A DNA stretch of 64,000 nucleotides from Gonatopus flavifemur (lineage: Eukaryota; Arthropoda; Insecta; Hymenoptera; Dryinidae), in the NCBI GenBank assembly GCA_018340375.1, contig JAFFJZ010000001.1:58644001-58708000 (forward strand), read 5' to 3'. Made by a program: the position numbers and the translations under genes. How positions within the stretch are numbered: position 1 is the first letter of the stretch; each line of letters begins with the position of its first letter. The notes under the pieces are model-generated. The model did not search any database and was not told the DNA's origin. It saw only the letters and a program-made list of their open reading frames with translations. Positions 46,323 to 59,329 of the stretch are shown here, piece after piece.

Positions 46323-46651
46323 AGTGCTCTCTGAATTTCTAGAAATGAAAATTCACTTCCGAAACACGAAAACACTACAACTCGGATGGGAATGAGAATT
46401 CTTCTGCATAAGAGTGAATTTCCACTCAATTTGAAGTAAATTTTACAGTCGTTTTGAGGTCACGGAGAGGAGCAACGAGTCGCAGTTTGGTGAACCAACA
46501 CTGGAAGAACGATTTATTGTAATCAATTCTAATAGATATTGATATTGATTTTAATGCAAAAATTTGGAAGGAGTTGATGTGATTTTGTATGAAATTTTTA
46601 TCAAGTTTCTGTACACAAATTTTACATAAAATCACTCTGAATCAGATCACA
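46323..46651. other. Spacer, possible decayed GAGTGAAA-word fragment
   Basis: The first 110 bases carry CTCTCTGAATTTCTAG, AAAATTCACTTCC and AGAGTGAATTTCCACTC words resembling the 44052-44301 family. No complete element can be drawn. The rest is unassigned. Confidence 0.35.
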
Positions 46652-46654
46652 GCC

Positions 46655-46770
46655 ATGTAGAAAAAATTTCAAAATTATATATAATTTTTATATAATTAAA
46701 TCAAAAGTGTATGAAAATTGTGTCAAATTATATAAAAATTATATATAATTTTCAAAATTGTTCAACACGG
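46655..46770. repeat. AT-rich mini-hairpin family, copy 3
   Basis: ATGTAGAAAAAATTTCAAAA faces TTTTCAAAATTGTTCAACAC. ACAGCC stands at 46649-46654 and again at 46771-46776, a likely 5-6 bp target duplication. The arms run through AATTATATATAATTTTTATA almost to the centre. Confidence 0.65.
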
Positions 46771-47060
46771 ACAGCCCTAGGTAATAACGCATATTTTTTT
46801 TTATTGAATTCTTTACACTTTTATTGAAATTCAAACAGAATATTACCTTGGAATCATTTTCGCACTAAATTCGATTGGAATTCCTAAATTTTGTTTACAG
46901 AATTGACAAATTTTTATCAACAGCGTGGTCGAGTATTTTTTATGAAAAATTCAATTCAAAAAATTGAATACGTTGTTTTCGAGAAATGTCTGAAAATTTA
47001 ATACGTTCTTGATAAGAAGTGTAAAATTCTGATAAACATTTCATCCATAGATTAGTTCCG

Positions 47061-47142
47061 AGCAGAAAAATTTTCAAAATTATACATAACTTATATGTAA
47101 AGTATATTAAATTATATATATAAATTTAAAAATCTTTCCGCA
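47061..47142. repeat. AT-rich mini-hairpin family, copy 4
   Basis: AGCAGAAAAATTTTCAAAAT faces ATTTAAAAATCTTTCCGCAC, with TATACATAACTTATATG and its rough inverse inside. 82 bp. No clear target duplication. Confidence 0.55.
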
Positions 47143-47753
47143 CGTGAATAGTATCAAGTTTCAACAAATAAAAACAGTTGAATAGTTTATAACACTATTT
47201 TTTTTTCACAGAGAAAAACTTCGAACATAATATTAATTTTTGATAAACATTACACAATTTGTAGTTAACAGTACAATCGTCTGTTCAATTCAATTTCTTT
47301 TGCTGTGGAATCCACTTCAATTGAGATATGTTTTTCACTAATTTCCCAGAATTGTTTAATTACCGAGATCCGAACGGTGAAATAAAGATTGGTGCAATGT
47401 TGATAGTCAAGGCTTGGCTGCATGCAACACACACACACTTACAAACCCACTGGCATACTCGTCTCATCGACATCCATGCATCAGCACTTTATTAACGGCT
47501 AAATTGAAATAATTAACTTCATGTCAACATTGTTATTCCCGTAGTAGAACGTTCTTCTGAACCTGAGGCCATGTTGATCTCGTGAAATGTCAGCTTGGTA
47601 GTGTTTTAGTAATTGAACGGATGAAAAATGTTCATACAAATACCAACTCTTATGAAATTTTCAGTTTATGGGTTGATAGTGAATTTGTGATGTACATTAC
47701 CAATCGTCCAATAAAATCTTATAGAAAGTATTCAAAAAGCAGTAAAAACATGC

Positions 47754-48030
47754 TTGACCCTCTGGGGATACACTGGATCAAAATGACTCATTCTTCATTT
47801 GGAAAAGTTGTATATCTTTGAGAAAGTACTTTCACCTTTCTTTAAATATTGAAAAAATTATCAACTGTAGAGCAGAGCGGATTTCAGATTCGTATTCTGC
47901 AGACTTCGGCGATGGATTTAAAGAAAAAACATTGCTCTGCGATGTTTTAAAGCAGAGATGTGAGCGATCAAAAAGCACTTGGGTCAAACTGACCCAGTGC
48001 ATCCCATGTGTGAGGAAACCATGAGTATAT
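47754..48030. repeat. Decayed inverted-repeat element (GGGTCAAACTGACCC words)
   Basis: TGGGGATACACTGGATCAAA on the left faces CAAACTGACCCAGTGCATCC on the right. TTAA occurs just beyond the right side (48040), but no matching left TTAA is evident. Two plus-strand frames (47582-47821, 47818-48024) give partly repeated peptides (WIKMTHSSFG and WVKLTQCIPC) that reflect this inverted wording. Superfamily uncertain. Confidence 0.4.
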
Positions 48031-48600
48031 CCTCAAAGAGTTAATTATCAAAAATTTTGGCAATTTCGAGAGCATATTCCATTGACAAAAGAAAATTCTA
48101 GATAAATTCTGAAACAAGGACTATTTCTGTCACCATTTAAAAAAAATTGAGATTATTCTAATCAAATTTCAATACTCTCAAAGATTTATGGTGATGTAAT
48201 TGTTCCGATGAACAAATCTTTCCTTTCATTCGCTCAATCGACGATTGAATTATTCAAGAATATAGTAAAAATTGTTTCATACCGACGACAAGTTTTATCA
48301 GCACGCTTATAGCATTTAATTGCACTTAGTCATGAGATTTAAAAATCAGAAGTTGAAACTTTCAACACAATTTATCTTAAAATAAGTTTTTTTAAATTGA
48401 CTTGCCGAAGAGCTCCCTGAACTTCCATCCGATCGAGTTCAAATTTCAATCAATTGAAATGAGGTATAATTATAGCTTTTTAATCAGCTTCCGCAGAAAG
48501 TGTCGTAACACCACTTTGATATGAACTCTCATTATTTCTGATGTCGAGTTCACACAGTCATCTGTTGATTTATCAAAAAAATAAATATCCTATTACCTTT
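48031..48600. other. Unassigned AT-rich spacer
   Basis: No recognised feature. Confidence 0.4.
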
Positions 48601-48690
48601 GTGGGGAAATTTTCCCAATTATATATAATTCATATACAATTCCATGAAATGTATACAAAATTTGTATATAATTATATATAGGGTTATTTG
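48601..48690. repeat. AT-rich mini-hairpin family, copy 5
   Basis: The left part GTGGGGAAATTTTCCCAATT is followed by ATATATAATTCATATACAAT, with the rough inverse TTGTATATAATTATATA on the right. It is related in layout to the other copies. The right end is eroded. Confidence 0.45.
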
Positions 48691-48969
48691 CTACTTCGCA
48701 AATTTTCGGACCCTTCTGGACTTGTTTAGATTTATCCAATACAGAAGTGAATTATTTCCTGTTCATAGTTAGACTATGTGTACCCATCATCATAATATGG
48801 AAGTCTTATCACTGTTGGTGAGTTGCTTAGTTTATCCTCAACAAAAAGAACTTTGCTTTGTGTCCGATTGGTCTGTCTATAAGGGTTCATAGGATGATTA
48901 TTCGTGTCTTACATTCGTCATGATTTCTCCAAATTAGAGCTATTTATATTGCTCCAAAACAGGGACTCC

Positions 48970-49044
48970 ATGGGGAAAAAATGTACACAAATTGTACAAA
49001 AATCGTAGACAATTGTATACATGTTTGGACATTTTTTCCACATG
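48970..49044. repeat. Mini-hairpin, CATG(G/T)GGAAAAAATGT ends
   Basis: CATGGGGAAAAAATGTACAC faces ACATTTTTTCCACATG. The interior repeats TTGTACAAAAATCG and ACAATTGTATACA words. About 75 bp. Its ends resemble those of the AT-rich hairpin family although the interior differs. Confidence 0.6.
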
Positions 49045-49860
49045 GGACATTTCTTTTTTGGCTATTCCTGGTTTTTAACAAAATCCCATTGATTCTCGCC
49101 AAATCTAATTGAATCTAGCACAATGTTCTGACCAAATCCCATTAAATTTCATTCATTCAGAAATTTCCAATTGTATTTGATTAGATTCAATGAATTTTCT
49201 CATTGAAAAACTTCCCTGGCAAAAAGAAACTTTAGAAAACAATTGGAAGGATCAAAAACCACATAGAAACAGATAGAGATATATACACTCTGATTCGTTT
49301 CTTATGTGATTTTCGACTCTCCCATCCGAGTTCTATCGTTTTCTTTTCCAAATCCCACTCACATTCCATCCAATTCGATTTAAATGGATTTTACAGATCC
49401 GTCTAACGAGGGAAGGAAAAGAAGGGATTGATGTATATTCGAAACTCCAGATAGAATTCAATTAAGAATATAAGATTCATAAAATATCGTAAGCACAATT
49501 CAAAATATTTGTTCAGAATCGAACGTGAACCTTGGACACCTCTAAAAATTTCTTATGTCAAATGAAACTTACGTACGAAGTTATACCCATGCAACAGGGG
49601 AGAAAAATAAAATATATTCATAGTCTGGGCGTTATTTCTCGTAAAGATGTTCATCGCAACCCCAGCTTGGAATCAATATTATTGGATTGGCGTCGATAAC
49701 GCCTCGTAAATATAATAAAATCTCTTCGACCTCTATGCACAGGTAGGTACACCTCTTCTTCTCTATACCTTTAAGGCTCGCGCCCGCACAAGCCAAAGTA
49801 CTGCCCAACGGATAATGGTCGAAGCCCTGGGCGCTTGATGGTGGGCTGGTTGGTTATACG
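49045..49860. other. Unassigned sequence before the promoter-like block
   Basis: Single-copy by eye. The sequence becomes CpG-richer from about 49760 (GGCTCGCGCCCGCAC). No gene is supported. Confidence 0.4.
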
Positions 49861-50835
49861 GAGGGACACACCGATGTTATATAGGAAACCTTCCATCTCT
49901 TTTCCACCCGACATTCCCATCTCTCTCGTCTTCCCTTCCTCGCTCTGTTCACCACATCATGCACGGCAAACCTGCCGGGCACTAGAAGAACCGACTCAGT
50001 GAGTTTTAGCCCGAGCCGGCGAACGCTTGCTCGCCTGGCTGTACCGCGTGCTCTTCCAACCGTACGTCCGTTCGTTCCTTCCTCGAAGACGATGTGCGTG
50101 TGTGGTCCCTAATAATTCTTCTCTCTCAGACTCCTCGATTGTCGACCTATCTCCCAACAACAATAAACACCGCATCGAATAATTCATTCCTTATAAATAA
50201 AAAAAGTAATGTTTCGATCTTCATTATCGTTGCGATCTTCTTGAAGAAGGAGTCAAATAAGAAGAAAAGAGCCGAGGTTTTGAGGGAGAACAAGAAAAAC
50301 AAAAGTGCCGAGTTGAGAATACAAGTACGGAGATTTCGACGGTGGTAACGAAGATGTTGCGGTTCGCGATGGGCCAACGTTCAAGGAGACATCATCAACG
50401 TCATCGCGGTGACAACAACGACGGTAGCCGCGATAACGATGTTTCTCGTGGTCATTCTCATGCAGTTAGATCGTAATCGAAGACGCGTACTTATATTCTT
50501 GTATTCTTATACCCTTAGTTGAGTGTAAGTTGAGAAGTGTGACACTTGATTGTGTGCTCGTGAGATAATAACGACCATAGTGCGTATGTCTTCATCCGAA
50601 TTTCTTCTTCATTAACATTTATTCAAGTGAGAGAAAATATGATGATAATTCGAGAGTGAAAATCGCCGATTCAATGAATTTTTGCACAACGATCGTGTTG
50701 TTTCGTGTTTCGTGAGTGATTTGGCTGAATCAAGAATTTCGTGAAGTGCATGTTACGTTCCACGCGACAACCTGTTCCAAAATACACCAATTACGGATTA
50801 ACTGTCATTATCATCATATTAAAAAACATCGCAGT
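49861..50835 (+). promoter_or_regulatory. Probable promoter and 5' leader of a host gene
   Basis: A CpG-rich block contains TATATAGG at 49878-49885 and the insect initiator word TCAGT at 49996-50000. These are about 118 bases apart, so they would belong to different start sites if both are used. The block is followed by about 800 bases of leader-like, CpG-bearing sequence without long repeats. It leads directly into a start codon in a very good context (50836). The assignment rests on composition, the initiator and the exon downstream. The exact start of transcription cannot be fixed. Confidence 0.45.
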
Positions 50836-50850
50836 ATGGAGGACTTGAGT
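50836..50850 (+). CDS. First coding exon of an unidentified gene (MEDLS)
   Basis: ATG GAG GAC TTG AGT is followed immediately by the consensus splice donor GTAAGTAT at 50851. The start context GCAGTATGG has A at -3 and G at +4, which favours initiation. The exon ends in phase 0 after five codons. Tiny first coding exons followed by long introns are common in insect regulatory and neuronal genes, and the sequence downstream is largely repeat-poor, as expected for a first intron containing regulatory DNA. Five residues are too few to name the product. I found no second exon in the window that I could defend. Alternatively the ATG could be part of a 5' leader with a short upstream frame. Confidence 0.5.
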
Positions 50851-53444
50851 GTAAGTATATTATACAGGATATATTAATGCAAAGAGTGATACAAAAATTC
50901 AGTAATTTTGTTCCGGAAGTATGGTACGGGATAACATAAAAGTAGGGAAAAAAATGTGAAAGAACTGAGAGCGAGTCTCGGTATTCGTTTTATCGAAAAG
51001 GATATAATTACCCGATATCGTAGAATGACAATGAATATACGGCTACGAGAACAATAATTATATTTTGAGTAACTACTGTTCTTATGTCAAGATCACCATC
51101 GGTATAATAAATTGATCATCGCAATGGTAGCAATTATCTCATATGAGAATCGTGTATATATGTATATATACATACGTGTGTACGTTTCTCCTTTTCTTCA
51201 CATAGAACAGAACCATCCATACAAACTGGTTTTTGTTTCAATAGAGAGTAATCAATTACTCGCTAAAGACTACATCATTGACAATAGTAAAACTCAAGAA
51301 GGAATTGTATTTGAAGCGGATCGTAGGAGCAAGAAAACTTCATCTAAAAACTCATCGTCATAAATTTTATCTTGGTTCGGTTGACCCTCCAATTTGTTTG
51401 TCACAAGAAATACGACAGGTGATACTCTCCTCTGATTTGGCTCACCGAATAAAGGCCCTGGTAAATATTATCAGACTCTTTTCTGCTCATTGTCAGGAGA
51501 GCAAGTGGGTCTGAGGATATGTAGGATGAACCGCTGCCGACATCCATGTGACAGCCGGCGTATTAAAGACGAGACGGACAAATTTCGGTTCTTCAATCGC
51601 GCAAAAACTGTCTCTTCACTCTCCGCGAATGGACGACGTACAAAATGAATAAAACTCTGTGGTAGGGACTGTTGATCTCCTCGATGCTCGTTACAGAATC
51701 CCCTCGATTAGTCTTTTACTCGCGCTTCTGGGATCGTGTGTTTGTGTGCGGCATGCACGAGAACGTGTACGAAACACTTACCGAGAAGAAAAAGAAGAGA
51801 CGACGAAGAGGAAGCAAAACGATTTGGTACTTGGTATCTGCTTATTAGTTCGTATTGGTCAGCTTCTCCTGCTCTCGCGTCTTGTTTTCTTCGGGACAAT
51901 GAGGTGCGTGGATTGCGCATTGTTGTTTATATTTACGCGGTGCGGCATAAATCTTCGTTTAAGCCGTATTCAAGGTGCAGATACGTGGCTGTCTGGTCCC
52001 CGCATACGCGCCAGCTGCAACACCAGCGTGACAAGAAACAGAATGAATACATACAAACGTATGCACGTATACGTAAGTTCTGTTCAAAAGAAACACGCGC
52101 GCTTACGCTGGACCGTTCGTCACGGATAAAGCACGGTCTTCATTAAACCTAACCTCTTTGCGTGCCGACCGACCATTAAGGACGTAGGACCTGCCTACAA
52201 CTAATTTGTACTGTAAATGAGATCTCGGAGATCGTTACCCTTTGCGAAAACAACGCGGCGGTCCTTTCTCTCCTTCGTTTGGTGATAGCAGTCAATGCTG
52301 GTAGTGGTGGTGCGGGCTGTTCATTATTGCCCATCAATTCGACTTTCCTTCCAAATCTTTTATTTCTCCACATACATGTATGTATACCCACAGGTACAAT
52401 TAAATATCGAAATAATCATCAAAAGTTCTGTATATTAATTTTATTTTCATTCTCAATGGGTGTAATTAAGAGAATGAGGAATGAAACCTTTTTATTGGGA
52501 TCGTTTTTTCATCTTAGACACACAGTCATCAGTTATTTCGATATCCTTCAACTCTTTTTCATGAGTTCGTGGTATCGGATGGCTATGGGGAACGCGGATT
52601 TATATACTGCAACGCAGATCGTAAAACGATTCTCCTCTGATTCAATGAAACGACTTCAATTACGTAGCTAGAATATCGTATTTAGAGCGTTTATCGGTCA
52701 CATTGTAACGAACGGTTGCATTGGGATATGAGAGAAATGAATATGAAAGTATCTATACACCTTATTATCATAGTTTATCTAACTACAGAACTACCTCCGC
52801 ATTTAGTTTTGATTCAATATCCTTTCTGGTCCATGATATTTTGCTTCTTTATTTACGACGAGACATCTGTTTTAACATACAATGTTGTATCGAATTACCT
52901 TCGATGCAAGTGATATGGAAATTCAGTGGTATTTGAATTGTTAATTATTCATAAATACAATTCAAGAAGCAAACGATCATTTTAGAAACGTGAAACAACG
53001 TGATAAATTTGAAGAAATATGCGATCATGTGTTTGTATGTTGGATATGAGAGTGAATATAATCTCCATTAGCGAAACAAGTGATACGAACACTCACGTTG
53101 AAACTAGAGATCAAAACACAGCAGCGGGAAACTTTTTCACTATCAAACAGGATTGGCAAGAACAGTAATCTTCGTGCATTGAAAGCAGCATGAGTTTGTT
53201 TTCATTTACTCATCATCGCATGGTGATCTTAGCAGGCTTGGAAACTGTGAAGTACAGTAACCAACTTTCAAGCATACAATTGTGGGTAGATAATGTTTCA
53301 AATATATTTTTCTACAGTGAAATCAAGTGCATCCTCGATTATAAATTGATTCTTATCAAACGTGTAAAATTCCGATTCAAATCTGATGAGTATTCATGGA
53401 TTTCAATTGGAATTTCTTATTTCAAACTATTATTCTTACTGAAG
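50851..53444. other. Probable intron start, with a CpG-rich island
   Basis: No convincing downstream exon. A CpG-rich island covers about 51520-52300 (GCCGACATCC, GCCGGCG, CGCATACGCGCC). The overlapping frames there (51659-52129, 51736-52146) show no protein motif. Short TA/TG runs lie at 51150-51180. The island could be an alternative promoter or enhancer. Confidence 0.35.
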
Positions 53445-53452
53445 GTTTATAT

Positions 53453-53622
53453 TAGAGATGGGCGATCCGAAGAATTGATTCTTTTTTCATACAATTTTAA
53501 TCAAATTTCAATCGAAATTATATAAAAATCGATAAAAGCACAAGAATTTTTTATATAATTCCGATTGAAATTCGATTAAAATTGTATAGAAAAGAATCGA
53601 TCCTTCGGATCACCCATCTCTG
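53453..53622. mobile_element. hAT-type palindromic MITE
   Basis: TAGAGATGGGCGATCCGAAG faces CTTCGGATCACCCATCTCTG. CAGAGATGGG is a familiar hAT terminal pattern. The flanks GTTTATAT (53445-53452) and GTTTATGT (53623-53630) form an 8 bp target duplication with one change, the size expected for hAT. Arms of about 75 bp match closely through ATACAATTTTAATCAAATTT and AATCGAAATTATATAAAA. 170 bp, no coding capacity. Confidence 0.88.
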
Positions 53623-53630
53623 GTTTATGT

Positions 53631-56600
53631 TCTCTTGTAGATGTGACAGGATGTGTGTACATCTCTCCTTGTAGAATGACCTAGAAAATAGGCAAATGAT
53701 TCTTCTGAACGGCAGATACACAGTGCTCTGGCCAATTTTTTTGTCTAGATGCTTTCAAGTGAGATCTAGATCCTGGAGAGTCTGAGACTCGAACAATACT
53801 CAATTTGCAAATGTAAATTAGAAAAAAATAGATACGTATCATGCTTGGACGAAGAATAGTTTAAACCAGTAGTCATTTTTCAGATCCCTTATAAGACGAT
53901 CTAGGTTTCATATAGCTGTACATTTTATTACACTCCCGCATAAATGATAACCATCAATTAGTACAGAGAAGAATACGTAAAAAATATAAACTCTCGGGTG
54001 GAATTTTCATTTTTTTATAAGTATAATTTTAATATTATACGGAGAGAATAATGAAAATGACTTTTGAAATTATTGTGGATCGATGTGTAAAAAGCTGAGG
54101 CTGAATTTCGAAACTACCACCTCATTTTTTAAGGATCTAAGTCGTCAATGAGTGAATGTGGATTAATGTTTTATAGTTCCTACTGTTGATAGATTATTTT
54201 ATTCATGTTACGTGAAAATGGATTGATTGAATGAAGAAATGAATCAAAAAAATCAGAATGGAAATATACACTGTGAAAAATGTTTATTGGAAAATTTCGG
54301 TATTTTCATTGGAAGTCATTGAGCAGTACATTGAACTCAAAATTCCAGCACATTAAGTGGAATTCTACAGTATCAAATTTCAACGAATGTACTGAAAACT
54401 GAATTGACTGAAATTTTCCAGTTTTAAGATGCAGTAAATTTCCGGTTTTCAAAAAAATAATCGAAAATTTGATATTATTGTATAGAGTCTCAAAAAATCT
54501 TCATTCCCCCTAACATTCCCAAAAAATGATATTCTGCATTATATCTTCAACCCATATTTTGTCTGCTTTATTTCTTTGAAACTACAGGAAAATTCTTTCT
54601 TCGTTTTATGAAATTCCAAAACAAAACAAACAGTGAGAAATTTATTATCAACTTCTTCACGACGTTGTAGAATCAAATCTGAAAAAACTGCATATAATCC
54701 CAATGAAAAATTCTTCAATCATCGTCATTCTTTTTTACTCAGGAGTAAGAAATGAATCTTTTGAAAACATTTTCTCTATACAAGAATATAGTACGTATAT
54801 CTACAAAGAGATCTCCCAGCTAAGACTAACTGGAATTATCAAGTTTGACGATTAACGTAAGTTCAAGTTATAAACGAGACCTAAGATTACCATAGGATTA
54901 ACACAAGCGTGTTGAGCAAAATAAAAGTTCAGTTTCAAATATCTGAAGCAAGATCGTTAACGTTACCATGATCGGTTACGAGTTATTAACGTTTCGATCG
55001 GATATATATCAGAAAAATGTATTCCAAGTAAGACATATCGTTTCCATGTTCAACCATAATCTAGCAAATTTCTTGAATATAATGATACCAGTCGGTTCCT
55101 ATTCATTTAAAATCCGCCACCGATACCCGTTTTCCATATATGACTGAATATGGAAAGATTCAGGGATTTTGAAGCGGTCACACGCGATACAGGAGATACG
55201 ATAGTCTTCAATCAGCAACTCTTTCTTCTTCCTGTTCGGGGAAAAACGATATTTCGATTAACCGAAATCGCGATCGATTAACGAGCATCGTTTCCAAGCA
55301 ATGATTTTTAAATCGTCCTTCGTTTAAAACCTCCTCACAACGGACACTTTTCGGGAACGACGTCCGGAGATACGCGCAAGCACCTACATACACTTTTCAG
55401 CTGCAGGCTGCGATCGCTCTTAACGCGCCGTGAAATTACGAGCACAACAGGGTCGAACGGATTGGTGGAAATTGCAGTCATTAAATTGGACCCCAGTCTA
55501 ACATCCTTATAATCAAATGAAATGTGACAATGTGTTTTCCTGATAATTATATATCCAAGATGAGATTCAAATTGAACGATTACATATTTGATTGCTTCGC
55601 GTTATCAAATAAATATTTGAATTTATTGTATCGTATTCTGGATTTAGCGAGAATAATATTCCTTCCAATAAGATGAGAATTTCCGCCGATTGGCAGATTA
55701 AGACATTACATGTGGGGTATAAGTATATGCATTCAAATTACTAGTTGTTGATACCGCCACGCCTGCGCAGGCGGTGTACACTTATTATAAAGAACACTTC
55801 GATTCTCATTTCTTTTCTCAAAACCTCTCACTCGTTTAGAAACTGGAAAAACTGGACAGCTCTGGTAATGACTACCTTACGGTCATTTTCAAGCGATTTT
55901 CATCGACTTTTAACTGATTGTGTGACCTTAACTTGTGTGTAGTGGTAGAACGTTGTAGGATCAAGGATATTCGGTCCGTATGTTATCGTGTTTGCATGTT
56001 AGATTCGCACGATAATATCCGAGTTGCAGGCAACTCATTTAATCTTGCGAATTTATGTGATGAAATTCAAATTGCGTCATCCTCCAATTCCGAATGCAGA
56101 ATATAAATACGTTGGATAAGCAAATTTTCTCCATCAAATTGAATTCGAAAGCATCGATAATTCTCTTCGATTGATTATATTCAAATATTTGTATATGGTG
56201 AATGCGCCTATCGATCATCCAACCGCGGCAAGACATCCCTTTAAACTGTGAGTTATGAAAGCATATTGTTCTAACCGCATCATTGCATCGGACAGCGTGG
56301 GCACTGTACAACAATGAACATTTAGAAGTGGAGAACGTGTTTGTAATTACTGGATAATTATGAACACATACACGTGCACAAGCTTTTCCTCCACCGTTAA
56401 CACAGAAATTAAATTCTAAGATGAAATCATCTACACAATACGGTCAAGGCAGCATATCAGGTCGTTGTACCGATGTATTATGGCTTATAACGATTTACGT
56501 CCAGATCATAAATAATGAAACATTGAAATTGAATGGATACATTTATCTCTTCCCACTATCTATTTTTCTCTCACTAATTCCGCGAAGAAATGCATGAAGA

Positions 56601-59239
56601 ATTTATAATTCATACGACAATACATAACGATTTCCCTTGCAAACTTTGTAACTTTGAATATTCTTCACATCGAAAACAAAGTAATATTGTTTGAATTCCC
56701 AGTCTAATTACATTTCATTTTAATACAACTGTTAATCAATTGAACGACACGGCAATTAGTTCAATTAGTCTCATTAAAACGAAGACATCTCGAAACGACT
56801 GTTGGAAGAGCTTGGTCGTTCCCCCAACACGCGACGGTTTACTTCAAAGTATCGTCGAGACAAGTCCGAATCGAATAGTTAGGTCAAACGTTCTTGGGCC
56901 TGTATCCGGGACGATTATTCGACTCACGCACCGCATAACAATCTTTCCGAGCTTTTGTTCGCGAAAATGTCAACGTGTAACACACAAGCACGCACTCACT
57001 CACGCAAACAACGATTATCTTTCTGCAGGGCAGAAGAGAATGAACGCACAAAAGTACGTAAAGGCAAGAGACGACAAGGACTTGGTAAAGATCTAACGCG
57101 AATTCGTAAATCTACGACGCCGGCAAAGACGACACAAATGCTTTATTTCTCTCTTTCTCTGAATTCTGATCCAAATCGGTCGGACCCCCATCTTTTCTTC
57201 TTTCTTCTCTTCTTTTTTCAACTTCGGTCTTTCGTCGCATTTGGAATTCAGGGATTCCCACCACCGTTGTGATGCCAAAGGGGATGGGAAAGCATCTCCT
57301 CTTTCTCTTCCTCTCAAACTCGGTGACGTGAGGGTACGGCATAAGAAAACTTCGCGCCAGATAAATCTATGTCACGATCTGGACGTCAAGAAATCCACAA
57401 GACATTCCTTGTGACAGTGATATAACTGATATGTAATCGAGAATCATAGGTTTCTCAACAACTCAGACTCGTCACTTTAATTTAACACAAAATGCGAGGA
57501 TGGAAAAAACTTCAACACTTCAAATATTTTTTTAATGGGATGGAAAACGGGTGGATTTTTATTCATAGCGTTGCAAATCATGTGCATTCTAAGGTGACGT
57601 AATGGAGAGATGTATTATGTATTTTATGAATTCTGGAATCTCATGTTGAAAGAAAGTTTTTATGTACATCCACATATCCTTTGAAATCCTGCGTCCCTTG
57701 TAAGGATCTTACGCAAACTTTATTTGGTCACCCTTTCTCATTTCCAAGATCTTAATCTGCTCCACGTGAGTAAATTTTATGCTATATCGCTTCTTATCTC
57801 CTATCCCTCTTCCCTCTTCTCTCTCGACCAGTGTTGATCCGGGAAGAGATTATAAATACGAGGTATAAAATCCACAACAAAAGTCATAAAACATAAATTA
57901 TCAACGTCATCACAATCAAACACGATATCTCGCCATAGACAAAAAACATTCCAATCAATCACCCAAAAGCCCATGGGATTCTTAATTAATTGCACTCGAT
58001 AAATATCCGTTGTGTACAAACATATTTTAATTAACGATACTTTCCTAATAGATTTACCATCCAATTAAAACTTCACCTCTCGATACGATTGAAAGATTGA
58101 TCGTTATAAATTAAGTGGAACCGAATCGAGTCATATTATGCAAAGAAGAAAAATCGATCTCTCAAAATCCAATCAATAATTGCGCTTGGTCGTTAAGGAT
58201 TATTTAAACGTTTATTGAAATTCGTAATCGACTGGGATTTATAACACACAGTCAGAACCAGTATCTCATTTATTTTCGACGAATACGACGAACCTTTCAT
58301 AAATAATTTACCGATTTACCGAGGTATGCAACCCGTATGATATATCGTGCGCACTTATACTCGTTCATATTCTGTCATTCGTTTCAATTACACCGGGTAA
58401 GAACCGGATTCATGCAACGATAGTTCAAAAAATGCAAACACAGCGGAAACTTGACTTTCACTAAATTCTGTTTGATATGTTTGCAATGTATTCATATCTT
58501 TCACAACACACTTTTTTTTATACTACTACCGCGTTGGTGAGAAGTCGAATGCACGGATTTGAGATCGACGAGGCGAAGAATCTTTTGGAGGAGGACACAT
58601 CTTCGTCGTTATCAATTAGCAGGTAGAATAGCATGGAATAGAATGTGAGAGCATCGGGTATGCATTATTTGAAGAGAAAAGTGAGCCACCAACATCGTTT
58701 CAAGATAGGTCACGTTGACGTGCACACAACACTCCTTACCTTTGTTGCACTCGTAGGATTGCCACAGCTTTGTGTTTCGCTAACGCTAATTGGCAGTTAT
58801 TTCCTATCCAACGTCTACCGGCGGGGCCTCGATAGATACGTATGTACGCAGTTCGACGAGTGTATACATATGCATGCGTGCCGAGAGGGCTTTTTCCCTA
58901 GAAATTCTTGGCTTTACGCGATAACACGCCCTCTCGACCCGAGGGCGATAAGAAACGTGCGCGCGCCTCACAGTCAACGAGGTTGGTAAACGCAAACCCT
59001 CGTTATAATAACTGCAGCTGTCAAATACGTAAACGGTGAATCTTTTCCTTCTCGTGACTGCACTTGGCTGGAATATACGAATAGTCGAAGGGAGGTATTT
59101 CAGAGATTTTTATTTGGGAAATTATTCATTGCGTGTATCAGGTGTCATAGAACTTGTGAACCTCAACAACACAATTCTCTCGAATTTCATATTGATGAGA
59201 ACTGATGCCAATTTTCTTATCGATCGATCTTGGTCCTCG
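53631..59239. other. Long repeat-poor stretch
   Basis: About 5.6 kb with no clear element. A possible single MITE-like end (CACTGTGAAAAATG) is at 54271. CpG-rich patches lie at 55230-55450, 56800-57150 and 58560-58990. Frames in these patches (for example 56740-57096 and 58645-58989) lack recognisable motifs. Its uniqueness suits an intron or regulatory landscape of the gene starting at 50836, but that is inference. Confidence 0.35.
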
Positions 59240-59329
59240 GACTGAACTTTGCTATGACAGCAGACTACTTGTTAGCTGGGCCAGCAAAATTTGGTATCAT
59301 ATTTGGAATGGCAAACAAATTTGCTACTC

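Noticed and set aside
51659..52146. Two overlapping plus-strand frames of 136-156 codons
   Set aside because: They overlap in different frames inside a CpG-rich island where stops are rare. Neither shows a domain, and the opposite strand is open as well.
54271..54480. MITE starting CACTGTGAAAAATG
   Set aside because: Only one end resembles the TA-flanked class. No facing end or arm pairing could be found.
58549..58625. Small frame MHGFEIDEAKNLLEEDTSSS running into AGGTAG
   Set aside because: It reads like protein, but the frame hits a stop at the supposed donor, the donor is weak, and the reverse strand is equally open.
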